14,614 bases of DNA from Candidatus Omnitrophota bacterium (GCA_026387555.1 JAPLLM010000098.1:1-14614), one strand, 5' to 3'. Counted from the first letter of the stretch, positions 8,198 through 14,614 are shown. Numbers and translations: made by a program. The notes: a model not told the origin generated them from the letters alone.

Positions 8198-9251
8198 TTG
8201 CCCTTTTCGGAAACGCCGGCGCTTTCGAATGTCGCCATCTCGTTTAGTATTTTAGTGCCGGCTTCTATTATGTTCATCGCCAACGCTGCGCCGGTCCCTT
8301 CTCCTAATCTTAAGTTTAAATCAAACACGGGCCTTAGCCCTAAAAATGCGAGCGCGTACTTATGCCCTCGCTCAACCGAGCAATGAGCGGCTATCATGTA
8401 ATCTTTGGTCTTTGGCTCTAATGTATACGCTATCAACGCAGCCGCCCCGGAGATGAATCCGTCTATCACCACCGGTATCCTATGCGCCGCGGCAGCCAGT
8501 ATTACTCCTGCCAATCCGCCTATCTCGAATCCACCCACCTTAGACAAGACGTCTATCCCGTTTTTTGGATCCGGTTTATTTATTTTCAAAGCCTCTTTAA
8601 TAGCGGTAATTTTGCTAGCTAAAGTTTTGTCGTCGATGCCGGTGCCCCTTCCTGTACCTCCTCTACCCTCCGGCCGGTTATCACCGAGACGATAGCGCTT
8701 GAAGGAGTCGTATTCCCGATCCCCATATCTCCTGTTCCAATTATATCAATTCCGTTCGGTAACTCCTCTCTGAATACCTCTATGCCATTTTCAATGGATT
8801 TGATAGCCTCGGTTGTTGACATTGCGGGGCCCTGGGCCATATTCTTGGTCCCGTAATTCACCTTTTTTACGATAAGCGCCGAATTATCTTTAAGGTTGCA
8901 CGCTACCCCCATATCTACGATAACCACTCTTGCGCCTACGTGCCTGGCGAGCACATTTATCCCCGCCCCGCCATTTAAAAAATTATATACCATCTGGGGA
9001 GTTACTTCCCGGGGAAAGGCGCTCACGTTATTTTCAACGATGCCATGATCCGCCGCCATCGTAAATATAACCTTATGTTTTAGTTTTGGATTCCTGGTTT
9101 TTGTTATTTCTACAACCTGCTTAGCTAAATCTTCCAACCTTCCGAGACTCCCCTGCGGTTTTGTCAAATTGTCGAGCCTATTCTGCGTTTCTTCAGCTAA
9201 AGAATTGTCGATTTTGTCAATCTTTGATATTGTCTCATTCAATAATTTCAT
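8194..9251 (-). pseudogene. cobT: cobT, nicotinate-nucleotide:dimethylbenzimidazole phosphoribosyltransferase, interrupted by a one-base frameshift
   Basis: CobT transfers phosphoribose from nicotinate mononucleotide to the lower-ligand base, forming alpha-ribazole phosphate. The first part (9251 down to 8655) shows LTKPQGSLGRLE, AADHGIVENNVSAFP, NFLNGGAGINVLA and GTGDMGIGNTT, then runs out of frame after Val199 and stops at 8619. The second part is in the -1 frame and continues TGRGTGIDDKTLASK, KVGGFEIGGLAG, PVVIDGFISGAAAL and RLGEGTGAALAM, which holds the family's catalytic glutamate. Adding one A near 8655 (GTAACAGG for GTACAGG) gives a seamless 352-residue protein, close to the roughly 356 of Salmonella CobT. 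All motifs are preserved, so the lesion is either recent or a sequence error. Starts 13 bases after cobU; ends overlapping cobS (ATGA). Confidence 0.93.
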
Positions 9252-9264
9252 AATTTTCCTCTAT

Positions 9265-9786
9265 CTATTTTATTTTTACCGGTATCCCTGCCTGCATGAG
9301 AATAACTTTATCGGCTTTCGCCGCTATTGTTTGATTTGCCAACCCGGCCAGATCACGGAATCTCCTCGACAAAGGATCGCCCGGAACTATCCCGCATCCC
9401 ACCTCATTTGACACTATGATAATGAGGCCGGCCTTGGCTTTTAAAATGCTGGCGGTCAATTTTTTTATTCTTTCTTCTATAATTCCGTCTTTCATATTGG
9501 CCATTAAAAGATTGGATATCCACAATCCTATGCAGTCGATTATCGCTACAGCGTATATCGGCTTTAATCCGAGAATAATGCAGCTTAAATTCACGGGTTC
9601 CTCAATAAGGCCCCATTCTTTCGGCCTCGAAATTTTATGAAGGCGTATCCTTTCTTTCATCTCATCATCCAGGGCAGTAGCCGTAGCGATAAACACTGTT
9701 TTCTTCCCGAGTTTTTTCGCTATTTGAACGGCATATCGGCTCTTACCGCTGCGCGTACCTCCAAAAATAAAAATTACCTTACTCAT
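9265..9786 (-). CDS. cobU: Adenosylcobinamide kinase / adenosylcobinamide-phosphate guanylyltransferase
   Basis: This bifunctional cytoplasmic enzyme phosphorylates adenosylcobinamide and transfers GMP to give AdoCbi-GDP, the substrate of CobS. It has 173 residues, typical of CobU/CobP. The P-loop GGTRSGKSRYA lies at residues 9-19. Next come FIATATALDDEMKERI, and His50 in RLHKISRP, matching the position of the guanylylated histidine of Salmonella CobU. IIDCIGLWISNLL and SNEVGCGIVPGDPLSRRFRDLAG are both family signatures. It starts three bases after cobC, with an AAGG binding site in that gene's last codons. Confidence 0.97.
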   Translation of the reverse strand: MSKVIFIFGGTRSGKSRYAVQIAKKLGKKTVFIATATALDDEMKERIRLHKISRPKEWGLIEEPVNLSCIILGLKPIYAVAIIDCIGLWISNLLMANMKDGIIEERIKKLTASILKAKAGLIIIVSNEVGCGIVPGDPLSRRFRDLAGLANQTIAAKADKVILMQAGIPVKIK

Positions 9787-9789
9787 CGT

Positions 9790-10383
9790 TTACCTTAAAT
9801 GGGTTGTATCGTTGAACTTTTTTAACCGGGGCTTCCCTCTATCATATTCGACAATCGTAATGCTTGCCGGCGACGGAACGCAGCGCCAGAAATTCTTATT
9901 TTTTGATATCCCGTTAACAAATATGCCTATTACTCCGCCATGGCAAATAATGGCAATCGTCTCATCGGGATTTGACCGAATAATATTCCGTATGCTGTTT
10001 TTGACCCTCTTTTTAAAAATATTCATCGGTTCCGCCTTAGGGATGTTGTTTTTAAGGGGGTTCTTTAGCCATTTCTTGTATATATCCGCGTACCTCTCCA
10101 TAATTTCTTTGTGCCTCAATCCTTCAAGGACGCCGAAATTGATTTCACGCAAACCCCGGTTCGGGATTATCCTTGTTTGTTTAAAAAGCATTCGGCCGGT
10201 CTGCATCGCGCGCTTCCTATCGCTGGAATATACTTTATCGAAGCGGACCGCATTAAGCCTGCGGGATAACGACTTTACTTGAGACCTGCCGGCGTCACTT
10301 AATCCGATATCTTTATGTCCGCAGTAACGCTTTTCTTTATTCCATTCGGTTACGCCATGCCGTATCAAAATTAATCTTGTCAT
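9790..10383 (-). CDS. cobC: Histidine phosphatase, probable alpha-ribazole phosphatase
   Basis: This 197-residue histidine (phosphoglycerate mutase-like) phosphatase has the RHG catalytic motif at residues 8-10 (LILIRHGVTEWN). The opening includes the family segment CGHKDIGLSDAGRSQ. It also has YSSDRKRAMQT, the acid in LREINFGVLEG and the second catalytic histidine in IICHGG (His148). In this operon it most likely removes the phosphate from alpha-ribazole-5'-phosphate or from cobalamin phosphate. A longer frame opens at 10458, but that would run 25 residues into cbpB; the ATG at 10383 puts the RHG motif at the usual distance from the start and lies 20 bases after the cbpB stop. Sequence alone cannot separate CobC from other small histidine phosphatases; the context decides. 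Confidence 0.9.
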   Translation of the reverse strand: MTRLILIRHGVTEWNKEKRYCGHKDIGLSDAGRSQVKSLSRRLNAVRFDKVYSSDRKRAMQTGRMLFKQTRIIPNRGLREINFGVLEGLRHKEIMERYADIYKKWLKNPLKNNIPKAEPMNIFKKRVKNSIRNIIRSNPDETIAIICHGGVIGIFVNGISKNKNFWRCVPSPASITIVEYDRGKPRLKKFNDTTHLR

Positions 10384-10403
10384 AAAGATATTCTCAATCC
10401 TTA

Positions 10404-11783
10404 CTATTTTCTTGTAAAATCGAATGTCGTAAGCGTATCCTTGTCCCATCCGTCCCATAAGTACGCGTCTTCTTTATTATCGGCAATTAATCTAAAGGCG
10501 TAGCGGACCTGCTCTTCATAAAATCCGCAGAACGCTCCCCTCGAAGCCAAAGAACCGTTTATAGCCCAGGCTTCGGCTGGGCATGGCGCGCCGCAAAAAT
10601 GACGGATAGCGCAGCGCAAACAAGGCTTAATGGCCTCAATGCGTCTTTCGCTGACAGATTTGAATGGAGATGTCTTTAAAGCTGCGCGGATATCATCCCT
10701 AAAAATATTGCCGCCTTTAAACTTTTTTATCCCGATGAACTCACTGCAGGGGAACATGTCGCCTTTGCTTGAGATCGCAAAGAAGCATCTCCCCGCCCCG
10801 CAAGGCGAGATATCACACATAAGCCGCCTGGCGGTGGGCGCGAGAATGCTTACTAAAACATTCGCGAAATTGGCCACTATTAGCTTGCGGCCGGACTTTT
10901 GATAAAGTTCATAGGCGCGATCCAGCGCGTCCAGATAATGTTTCGCGGCTTCTTCATCCGGAGGTTTTTGCCTATAACCACCCGGGAGCGTGCAGCGAAC
11001 GGGATTGAGCATGCAAACCGGCACTTCCAGATGATGGAAAAACTCGACTATATCAGCCTGCGAGGACATATTTTCTCGCGTTACCGTGCAGATAACGGAA
11101 TAATTATGATATCCTTTAAGCCGGCCAATAACCTCTACGACTTTTCGGGAGACGCCTTTACCGTTCCAACCCCGTCTCAATCGATCAGCTACGCTATTTA
11201 TGTGGCCATCAAGAGAAAGGCCTATGCTTATGCCTCTTGAAGTCAGGAATTCTAGCGTGTCACCGTCCAAAAGTGTTCCGTTAGTCTGAATACCAAAACG
11301 AAAATCTTTCTTGTATCTGTCTATCGCGGCAAAGACAGCCTGTTTATTAAGCAGCGGTTCAGCCCCATGGAAGATGACTTGAGGCCTCTGGCCTTGCGAA
11401 AGATCGGCCTTAAAATAATTCTTAAGAACTCCGAGGGCTTTCAAAAGCCTTGGGGCGGACATATGCGTACCGCTTTTACGCAAGCCTGCAGGAATATAAC
11501 AATAAGAACAATTGAGGTTGCATCTGTCGGTGGGATTAAAATATACGGCAGAGGGTTTTAGCTTGAACCGCAAAGTGTCCAGTTCGTCCGAGAAAGATTT
11601 TGCTTTCTTGCGGTATTCTGTTAGGAGCGGCGAGCCGGCGAGGGCGCTGGCTAATCTATCTTTTTTTACCAGCGCCCAGAATGCCGTATCGGCGGAAACT
11701 AAACAAGCATAGTCCCTATGGCCGATATCTAGGGGTTGAATACTTTCTCCTTCGCCTGTATTGAAATAAGTTTGAGTTTTCAT
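10404..11783 (-). CDS. cbpB: Radical SAM/SPASM peptide-modifying enzyme, CbpB type
   Basis: This 459-residue enzyme should modify the small peptide encoded just upstream, using radicals made from S-adenosylmethionine. The core holds the cluster motif CNLNCSYCY (Cys88, Cys92, Cys95) and HGAEP (139-143), the equivalent of GGEP. A C-terminal SPASM region is rich in cysteines: 323, 328, 333, 346, 388, 391, 397, 401 and 419. These fit two auxiliary iron-sulfur clusters, as in anaerobic sulfatase-maturating and sactipeptide enzymes. About 75 residues precede the radical SAM domain and could bind the precursor (inference). I recognise the pair as CbpA/CbpB, a family defined bioinformatically by its place in cobalamin loci; to my knowledge the chemistry is unknown. 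Its ribosome binding site is weak, unlike that of the peptide. The start lies 20 bases after the peptide stop. Confidence 0.88.
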   Translation of the reverse strand: MKTQTYFNTGEGESIQPLDIGHRDYACLVSADTAFWALVKKDRLASALAGSPLLTEYRKKAKSFSDELDTLRFKLKPSAVYFNPTDRCNLNCSYCYIPAGLRKSGTHMSAPRLLKALGVLKNYFKADLSQGQRPQVIFHGAEPLLNKQAVFAAIDRYKKDFRFGIQTNGTLLDGDTLEFLTSRGISIGLSLDGHINSVADRLRRGWNGKGVSRKVVEVIGRLKGYHNYSVICTVTRENMSSQADIVEFFHHLEVPVCMLNPVRCTLPGGYRQKPPDEEAAKHYLDALDRAYELYQKSGRKLIVANFANVLVSILAPTARRLMCDISPCGAGRCFFAISSKGDMFPCSEFIGIKKFKGGNIFRDDIRAALKTSPFKSVSERRIEAIKPCLRCAIRHFCGAPCPAEAWAINGSLASRGAFCGFYEEQVRYAFRLIADNKEDAYLWDGWDKDTLTTFDFTRK

Positions 11784-11803
11784 GCCTACTATTCTTTATA
11801 AGA

Positions 11804-11920
11804 TTAAGATTTGCTTCCCTTTTCCAAGAGTACATAATGAGACAAACCTGTGCCGTTCGCCTTACATTTTTTACGACAGGCAATAACGCTTTTCTTTATC
11901 TTGCGCGATTTCTTCTCCAT
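11804..11920 (-). CDS. cbpA: 38-residue modified-peptide precursor, CbpA type
   Basis: This is the first gene after the riboswitch terminator. It encodes 38 residues: a basic N-terminus (MEKKSRKIKK), then a centre SVIACRKKCKANGTGLSHY with two cysteines (Cys15, Cys19, spacing CxxxC), an NGTG turn, and a short tail. There is no signal peptide. The ribosome binding site AAAGGAGGT, seven bases before the ATG, is close to a perfect anti-16S match, so high expression is expected. That suits a substrate peptide placed ahead of an enzyme with a weak site. The gene is too short for ordinary gene callers. The match to the CbpA family, recalled from memory, the strong binding site and the adjacent SPASM enzyme make it a real gene. 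Which residues are modified, and whether a leader is removed, cannot be seen. Confidence 0.9.
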   Translation of the reverse strand: MEKKSRKIKKSVIACRKKCKANGTGLSHYVLLEKGSKS

Positions 11921-11927
11921 CCCAACC

Positions 11928-11936
11928 ACCTCCTTT
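11928..11936 (-). promoter_or_regulatory. Strong ribosome binding site of cbpA
   Basis: AAAGGAGGT lies seven bases before the ATG at 11920. It is the strongest binding site I saw in the window and supports the reality of the 38-codon gene. Confidence 0.85.
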
Positions 11937-11954
11937 ATGCTGCTATAGTTCCTA

Positions 11955-11989
11955 TAAAATAAAAAACCCGCCGATAATCTTGGCGGGTT
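11955..11989 (-). terminator. Intrinsic terminator of the riboswitch leader
   Basis: On the minus strand AACCCGCC (11989-11982) pairs with GGCGGGTT (11972-11965) around a nine-base loop, followed by a T-rich run (TTTTATTTT). It sits between the cobalamin aptamer and cbpA, so it is best read as the expression platform: ligand-bound aptamer favours termination. The 5' arm can also pair with an upstream GGGT (GGGTGCAACCC, 11995-11985), a possible competing anti-terminator element, though this is short and only inferred. Confidence 0.9.
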
Positions 11990-12031
11990 GCACCCATATC
12001 TTAACTATGGCCCTTATCCACGAGGAAATTA

Positions 12032-12169
12032 ATATAGGTAGGTCTTCTGGCTTAGGCCAATCACCTGATCCTTCCCATCCCAATATCGAGACAGTGGCAC
12101 TACGCAGGTTTTATGCCATTACAGCGGCGGGACCGCGGCTGATTCTAACAGCCTTCCCTTAACCTATAT
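12032..12169 (-). promoter_or_regulatory. Cobalamin riboswitch
   Basis: The transcribed strand carries the conserved parts of a cobalamin aptamer in order. An eight-base-pair P1 helix (ATATAGGT, 12169-12162, with ACCTATAT, 12039-12032) encloses AAGGGAA, the GCGGTCCCGCCGCTGTAA core, GCCACTG (12098-12092), GGGAAGG, and the B12 box AAGCCAGAAGACCTACC (12053-12037). Size, order and sequence fit the class. It controls the operon from cbpA to the receptor gene, presumably by terminating transcription at the hairpin about 45 bases downstream when cobalamin is bound. Confidence 0.96.
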
Positions 12170-12184
12170 ATCGATTGTGTAACT

Positions 12185-12213
12185 ACAATATCGTAATTAC
12201 TAAATAATGTCAA
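12185..12213 (-). promoter_or_regulatory. Sigma-70 promoter of the B12 operon
   Basis: TTGACA (12213-12208), a 17-base spacer and TATTGT (12190-12185) form a near-consensus promoter. Transcription would start near 12178, just before the P1 helix of the riboswitch. It lies about 20 bases after the cobA stop, so cobA and the genes before it are outside this promoter and riboswitch. No intrinsic terminator separates cobA from the promoter, so some read-through into the leader is possible. Confidence 0.85.
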
Positions 12214-12232
12214 GCCGTTTCTTCCGAAGGAC

Positions 12233-12736
12233 CTAAAACTCGATTCCTTTTCTGGCTTTTACCCCTTTTTTAAAATAATGCCTTGTTTCTTTTATTTCAC
12301 TGATTAAATCCGCTATTTTCAGGATTCCGGCTGGAGCGTTACGCCCGGTAAGAACTAGTTCTGTTTCTTTTGGAGCAGACTTGATTACCTTGATGACCTC
12401 GGCTAAATCTAATAACCCCAGGTCAAGAGCAACATTTATTTCATCAAGGATAATGATATTGTGTTTATTTTGAGCAAGCAGCTTCCTTACTTTATCCACC
12501 CCTTTTTTCGCCAGAGCTAAATCTTTGCTTGAAGGCGCTTTTTTAATAAAACAGCCTCTCCCAAATTGCTCTACTTTAATATTCTTGAATTTCTTTAAAG
12601 CCCGCAGTTCATTGTAGAATTTACCTTTGATGAATTGACATAGATAGACATTTAAACCCGCTCCTGCCGCGCGCAGACAGAGCCCTAAGGCAGCGGTAGT
12701 CTTTCCTTTCCCTTTACCCGTATATACTTGTATCAT
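12233..12736 (-). CDS. cobA: Corrinoid adenosyltransferase (CobA/BtuR type)
   Basis: CobA transfers the adenosyl group from ATP to cob(I)alamin or other corrinoids to make the coenzyme form. The protein has 167 residues with the family P-loop YTGKGKGKTTAALG (5-18), CQFIKGKF, IIILDEINVALDLGLL and the C-terminal VLTGRNAP and KKGVKARKGIEF. It lacks the roughly 30-residue N-terminal extension of Salmonella CobA and starts directly at the first strand; shorter versions are common in the family. The ATG overlaps the pcm stop by ATGA. It is the last gene of the upstream operon and ends before the B12 promoter, so its expression should not follow the riboswitch. Confidence 0.95.
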   Translation of the reverse strand: MIQVYTGKGKGKTTAALGLCLRAAGAGLNVYLCQFIKGKFYNELRALKKFKNIKVEQFGRGCFIKKAPSSKDLALAKKGVDKVRKLLAQNKHNIIILDEINVALDLGLLDLAEVIKVIKSAPKETELVLTGRNAPAGILKIADLISEIKETRHYFKKGVKARKGIEF

Positions 12737-13374
12737 ATTTCCTTATTATACCCGTATTTGCCGACCAAGGGGACAAAAACGCAAGGGCATATATCAGCAG
12801 ATTCAAGGTTGCCATTTTTATTTTTGAACAAAGTAAGCATCTGCGTAAAACTGTCACCTAAAGGCAAAATTAACCTTCCTTCTTCTTTTAATTGAGCGGT
12901 AAGCGGCAGAGGGATTTTCGGGCTCGCCGCGGTGATAATAATCGCATCAAACGGAGCTTCCTCCGGCCAACCGAGCGTGCCATCACCTATTTTCGTATGG
13001 ATATTATTGTATCCGGCTAAAACACCCTGCGCGCCCTTTACTAAAACAGGGAACCTTTCAATAGAGTAAACTTCTTTAGCTAATTGAGAAAGTATAGCCG
13101 CCTGGTAACCTGAACCGGTGCCGATCTCCAGCACCTTTTCGCTCCCGTTTAATTTAAGGGCCTGTGTCATCAGGGCGACGATGTAGGGTTGAGAAATAGT
13201 CTGCCCTTCTCCTATCGGCAGGGGATAATCCGCGTAGGCCGAGGCTTGCAATTCTTCGGGGATAAATCTATACCTCTCAACTTTTAAAAATGCATTCAGT
13301 ACTTTTTCGTCGTTTATCCCGCGAGGAATAAGCTGTTCCTCAACCATCAGTTTTCTTGCCGCCTCAAAATTCAT
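12733..13374 (-). CDS. pcm: Protein-L-isoaspartate O-methyltransferase
   Basis: Pcm repairs proteins by methylating isoaspartyl residues with S-adenosylmethionine. At 213 residues it has normal length. It shows the family segments MVEEQLIPRGI at the N-terminus, ERYRFIP, and PLPIGEGQTISQPYIVA (51-67) for substrate binding. The SAM-binding motif I is VLEIGTGSGYQAAILSQL (81-98), followed by VYSIER, GDGTLGWPEEAPFDAIIITAA and LKEEGRLILPLG. It overlaps both neighbours by ATGA. No link to cobalamin is known; it looks like a housekeeping gene in the same transcript as cobA. Confidence 0.96.
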   Translation of the reverse strand: MNFEAARKLMVEEQLIPRGINDEKVLNAFLKVERYRFIPEELQASAYADYPLPIGEGQTISQPYIVALMTQALKLNGSEKVLEIGTGSGYQAAILSQLAKEVYSIERFPVLVKGAQGVLAGYNNIHTKIGDGTLGWPEEAPFDAIIITAASPKIPLPLTAQLKEEGRLILPLGDSFTQMLTLFKNKNGNLESADICPCVFVPLVGKYGYNKEI

Positions 13375-14027
13375 TTTTGGCTTAGTATAAAACGGATAAA
13401 TCTTACGGTGTCAATAAGAGGATTGATGTTGCTTTTTTCTTTGGCGTAGACAGTTTCGATAGGGATGGAGCGGATCTTAAATCCAAGCCGGCTTGCCTTG
13501 ATGAGCATTTCTGTCTCGGCTTCAAATCTGACAGTTTCGATTTTAATTTTTTTTAATACCTCGGCCTTGATCAAGCGGTAACCGCATTGGGAATCGTAAA
13601 TCTTCTGTTTGCTCATGCGCGAAATAAGCCAGGACATGAATTTATTGGTCAAAACCCTGATAAGAGGCATATTCCTGGTTTTTAACATCCGGTTTCCTAT
13701 GATTATCCCCGCGTCAGAGTTTTCTGCTGCCTTCAAAAAATCAGGAAGGTCTTCTGGCTGGTGCTGGCCGTCTCCATCCATGGTAATCACTGTTTCGCAG
13801 TTGTTTTGCAAAAGGTAATCGAAACCCCGGGCTAATGTAGCGCCCTTACCTATATTTTTCGGATTGCGTAAAACCTTCGCTCCGGCGCGCTCGGCAATTT
13901 CAGCGGTTTTATCTTTAGAACCGTCGTCTACGATTACGCTCTCCAACCCGAAGCGGCGTATTTCGTTTATCAAAGCACCTATTTTATTTTCTTCATTATA
14001 AGTGGGGATCAAAACGCAAGTTTTCAT
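13371..14027 (-). CDS. Family 2 glycosyltransferase (dolichol-phosphate mannosyltransferase-like)
   Basis: This 218-residue GT-A fold enzyme transfers a sugar from a nucleotide sugar, likely to a polyprenyl phosphate or another membrane lipid. It opens with CVLIPTYNEENKIG, then VIVDDGSKDKT (32-41) and NIGKGATLARGFDYLL. The metal-binding motif is ITMDGDGQHQPEDL (81-94), and DSQCGYRLIK (145-154) is typical of the DPM1/DPG-synthase branch. There is no C-terminal membrane domain. It overlaps the acyltransferase gene and pcm by ATGA, and the acyltransferase neighbour suggests a cell-envelope role. The exact donor and acceptor cannot be told from sequence. Confidence 0.9.
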   Translation of the reverse strand: MKTCVLIPTYNEENKIGALINEIRRFGLESVIVDDGSKDKTAEIAERAGAKVLRNPKNIGKGATLARGFDYLLQNNCETVITMDGDGQHQPEDLPDFLKAAENSDAGIIIGNRMLKTRNMPLIRVLTNKFMSWLISRMSKQKIYDSQCGYRLIKAEVLKKIKIETVRFEAETEMLIKASRLGFKIRSIPIETVYAKEKSNINPLIDTVRFIRFILSQK

Positions 14028-14614
14028 TTATTTTCTACCCAGAATTTACGGAAAATGTACCATTGATCCGGATAGCGGCGGATATAATCTTCAAAAATGG
14101 TTATGTATTTGGTGATTATTTCTTTTATATCTTTTTCTTTGTCACCTGTTACCGTAAACTCGAGAGGCTTCTCGATCTTTAAAATAAATGTATCATCGGG
14201 GTTTCTAAGCATAAAGCCGGGGACGATTTGGGCTCCGGTTTTTAAGGCGAATGCCGCAGGGCCTTTCGGAAAATGCGTGGGTTTACCGAAGAAATCCAGG
14301 ATGATCCCTTTTTCGCTGAAATCCCTGTCTCCTACCAGAGCCACTGCTTCGTTGGCTTTCAACACATCCAGCCACTGCCTTACAGCTTTTCCTAATGGGA
14401 TGATTTTGATTTTTTTCATCGACCGCTGCGCATTAAAGAATTTATCCACCAGTTTATTCTTGTGCGGGAGCGCCACTACCCAGAATGGTATCCCCATTAC
14501 CGCTATGACTACTCCGCCTAATTCCCAGTTCCCCAGATGGGCGGAAAGTATTACCACGCCTTTGCCTTTATCCAGCGCGCTCTGGAAATTACCGAAATTT
14601 TCCAACCGGATATT
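14024..14614 (-). CDS. Lipid A biosynthesis acyltransferase (LpxL/HtrB family), 5' part outside window
   Basis: The visible 196 residues are the middle and C-terminus of a lysophospholipid/lipid A acyltransferase; the frame is open to the window edge with no start seen. About 100 N-terminal residues, including the membrane anchor, should be outside. The catalytic HX4D/E motif appears as HLGNWE, followed by VALPHKNKLVDKFFNAQR, GDRDFSEKGIILDFFGKPTHFPKGPAAFA and YPDQWYIFRKFW, all characteristic. The family adds secondary acyl chains to lipid A, implying an outer membrane. Its stop overlaps the glycosyltransferase start (ATGA). Confidence 0.92.
   Translation of the reverse strand, partial: NIRLENFGNFQSALDKGKGVVILSAHLGNWELGGVVIAVMGIPFWVVALPHKNKLVDKFFNAQRSMKKIKIIPLGKAVRQWLDVLKANEAVALVGDRDFSEKGIILDFFGKPTHFPKGPAAFALKTGAQIVPGFMLRNPDDTFILKIEKPLEFTVTGDKEKDIKEIITKYITIFEDYIRRYPDQWYIFRKFWVENK

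Noticed and set aside
8640..8670. Programmed -1 ribosomal frameshift in cobT
   Set aside because: No slippery heptamer is present at the junction, and cobT families are not known to need it; a missing base is simpler.
10383..10458. Longer N-terminus for cobC
   Set aside because: It runs back into the cbpB coding region; the RHG motif sits at the usual place when the ATG at 10383 is used.
11994..12010. Inverted repeat CCATA/TATGG as a repressor operator
   Set aside because: It lies inside the riboswitch leader between aptamer and terminator, so an RNA hairpin explains it better than a protein site.
12214..12240. Terminator hairpin after cobA (CTTCGGAAG)
   Set aside because: The stem is only four base pairs and no T-run follows; too weak to call.
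1..14614. Mobile elements, CRISPR arrays, tRNA or rRNA genes
   Set aside because: I saw no transposase or integrase motifs, no regularly spaced repeats and no structural RNA gene other than the riboswitch.

Overview
All genes in this window lie on the minus strand, so they read from high to low coordinates. The window holds most of a cobalamin (vitamin B12) operon plus the end of the operon upstream of it. The cell is a Gram-negative bacterium: it encodes a lipid A type acyltransferase and a TonB-dependent outer-membrane receptor. The moderate A+T content, very tight gene packing and many ATGA or TAATG junctions fit an uncultured bacterium, but the sequence alone does not fix the phylum.

Upstream operon (14614 to 12233): a lipid A acyltransferase-family gene (its N-terminus lies outside the window), a family 2 glycosyltransferase, protein-L-isoaspartate methyltransferase (pcm) and the corrinoid adenosyltransferase cobA. 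Each pair overlaps by four bases (ATGA).

Control region (12232 to 11921): a sigma-70 promoter (TTGACA, 17 bases, TATTGT), a cobalamin riboswitch with a clear B12 box, and an intrinsic terminator just downstream. Together these form a transcription-attenuation switch that should turn the operon off when cobalamin is plentiful.

Riboswitch-controlled operon (11920 to beyond position 1), in transcription order: a 38-residue peptide gene with a near-perfect ribosome binding site, which I recognise as the CbpA precursor type; a radical SAM/SPASM peptide-modifying enzyme (CbpB type); cobC, cobU, cobT, cobS and cobD; cobQ and cbiB; a Dph6-like ATP-pyrophosphatase; the ABC importer btuF, btuC and btuD; and a TonB-dependent receptor of BtuB type (truncated by the window edge). 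The enzymes cover cobyrinic acid a,c-diamide to cobalamin: amidation, aminopropanol linker and nucleotide loop. The last genes import corrinoids. No corrin-ring genes, dimethylbenzimidazole synthesis genes or cbiZ are present here.

The most interesting part is the peptide and radical SAM pair at the head of the operon, which implies that B12 shortage triggers production of a modified peptide of unknown chemistry and role. The Dph6-like enzyme is a second unexplained component. Two otherwise well-conserved genes, cobT and cbiB, are each broken by a frameshift, so either the assembly has errors or the pathway is decaying in this strain.
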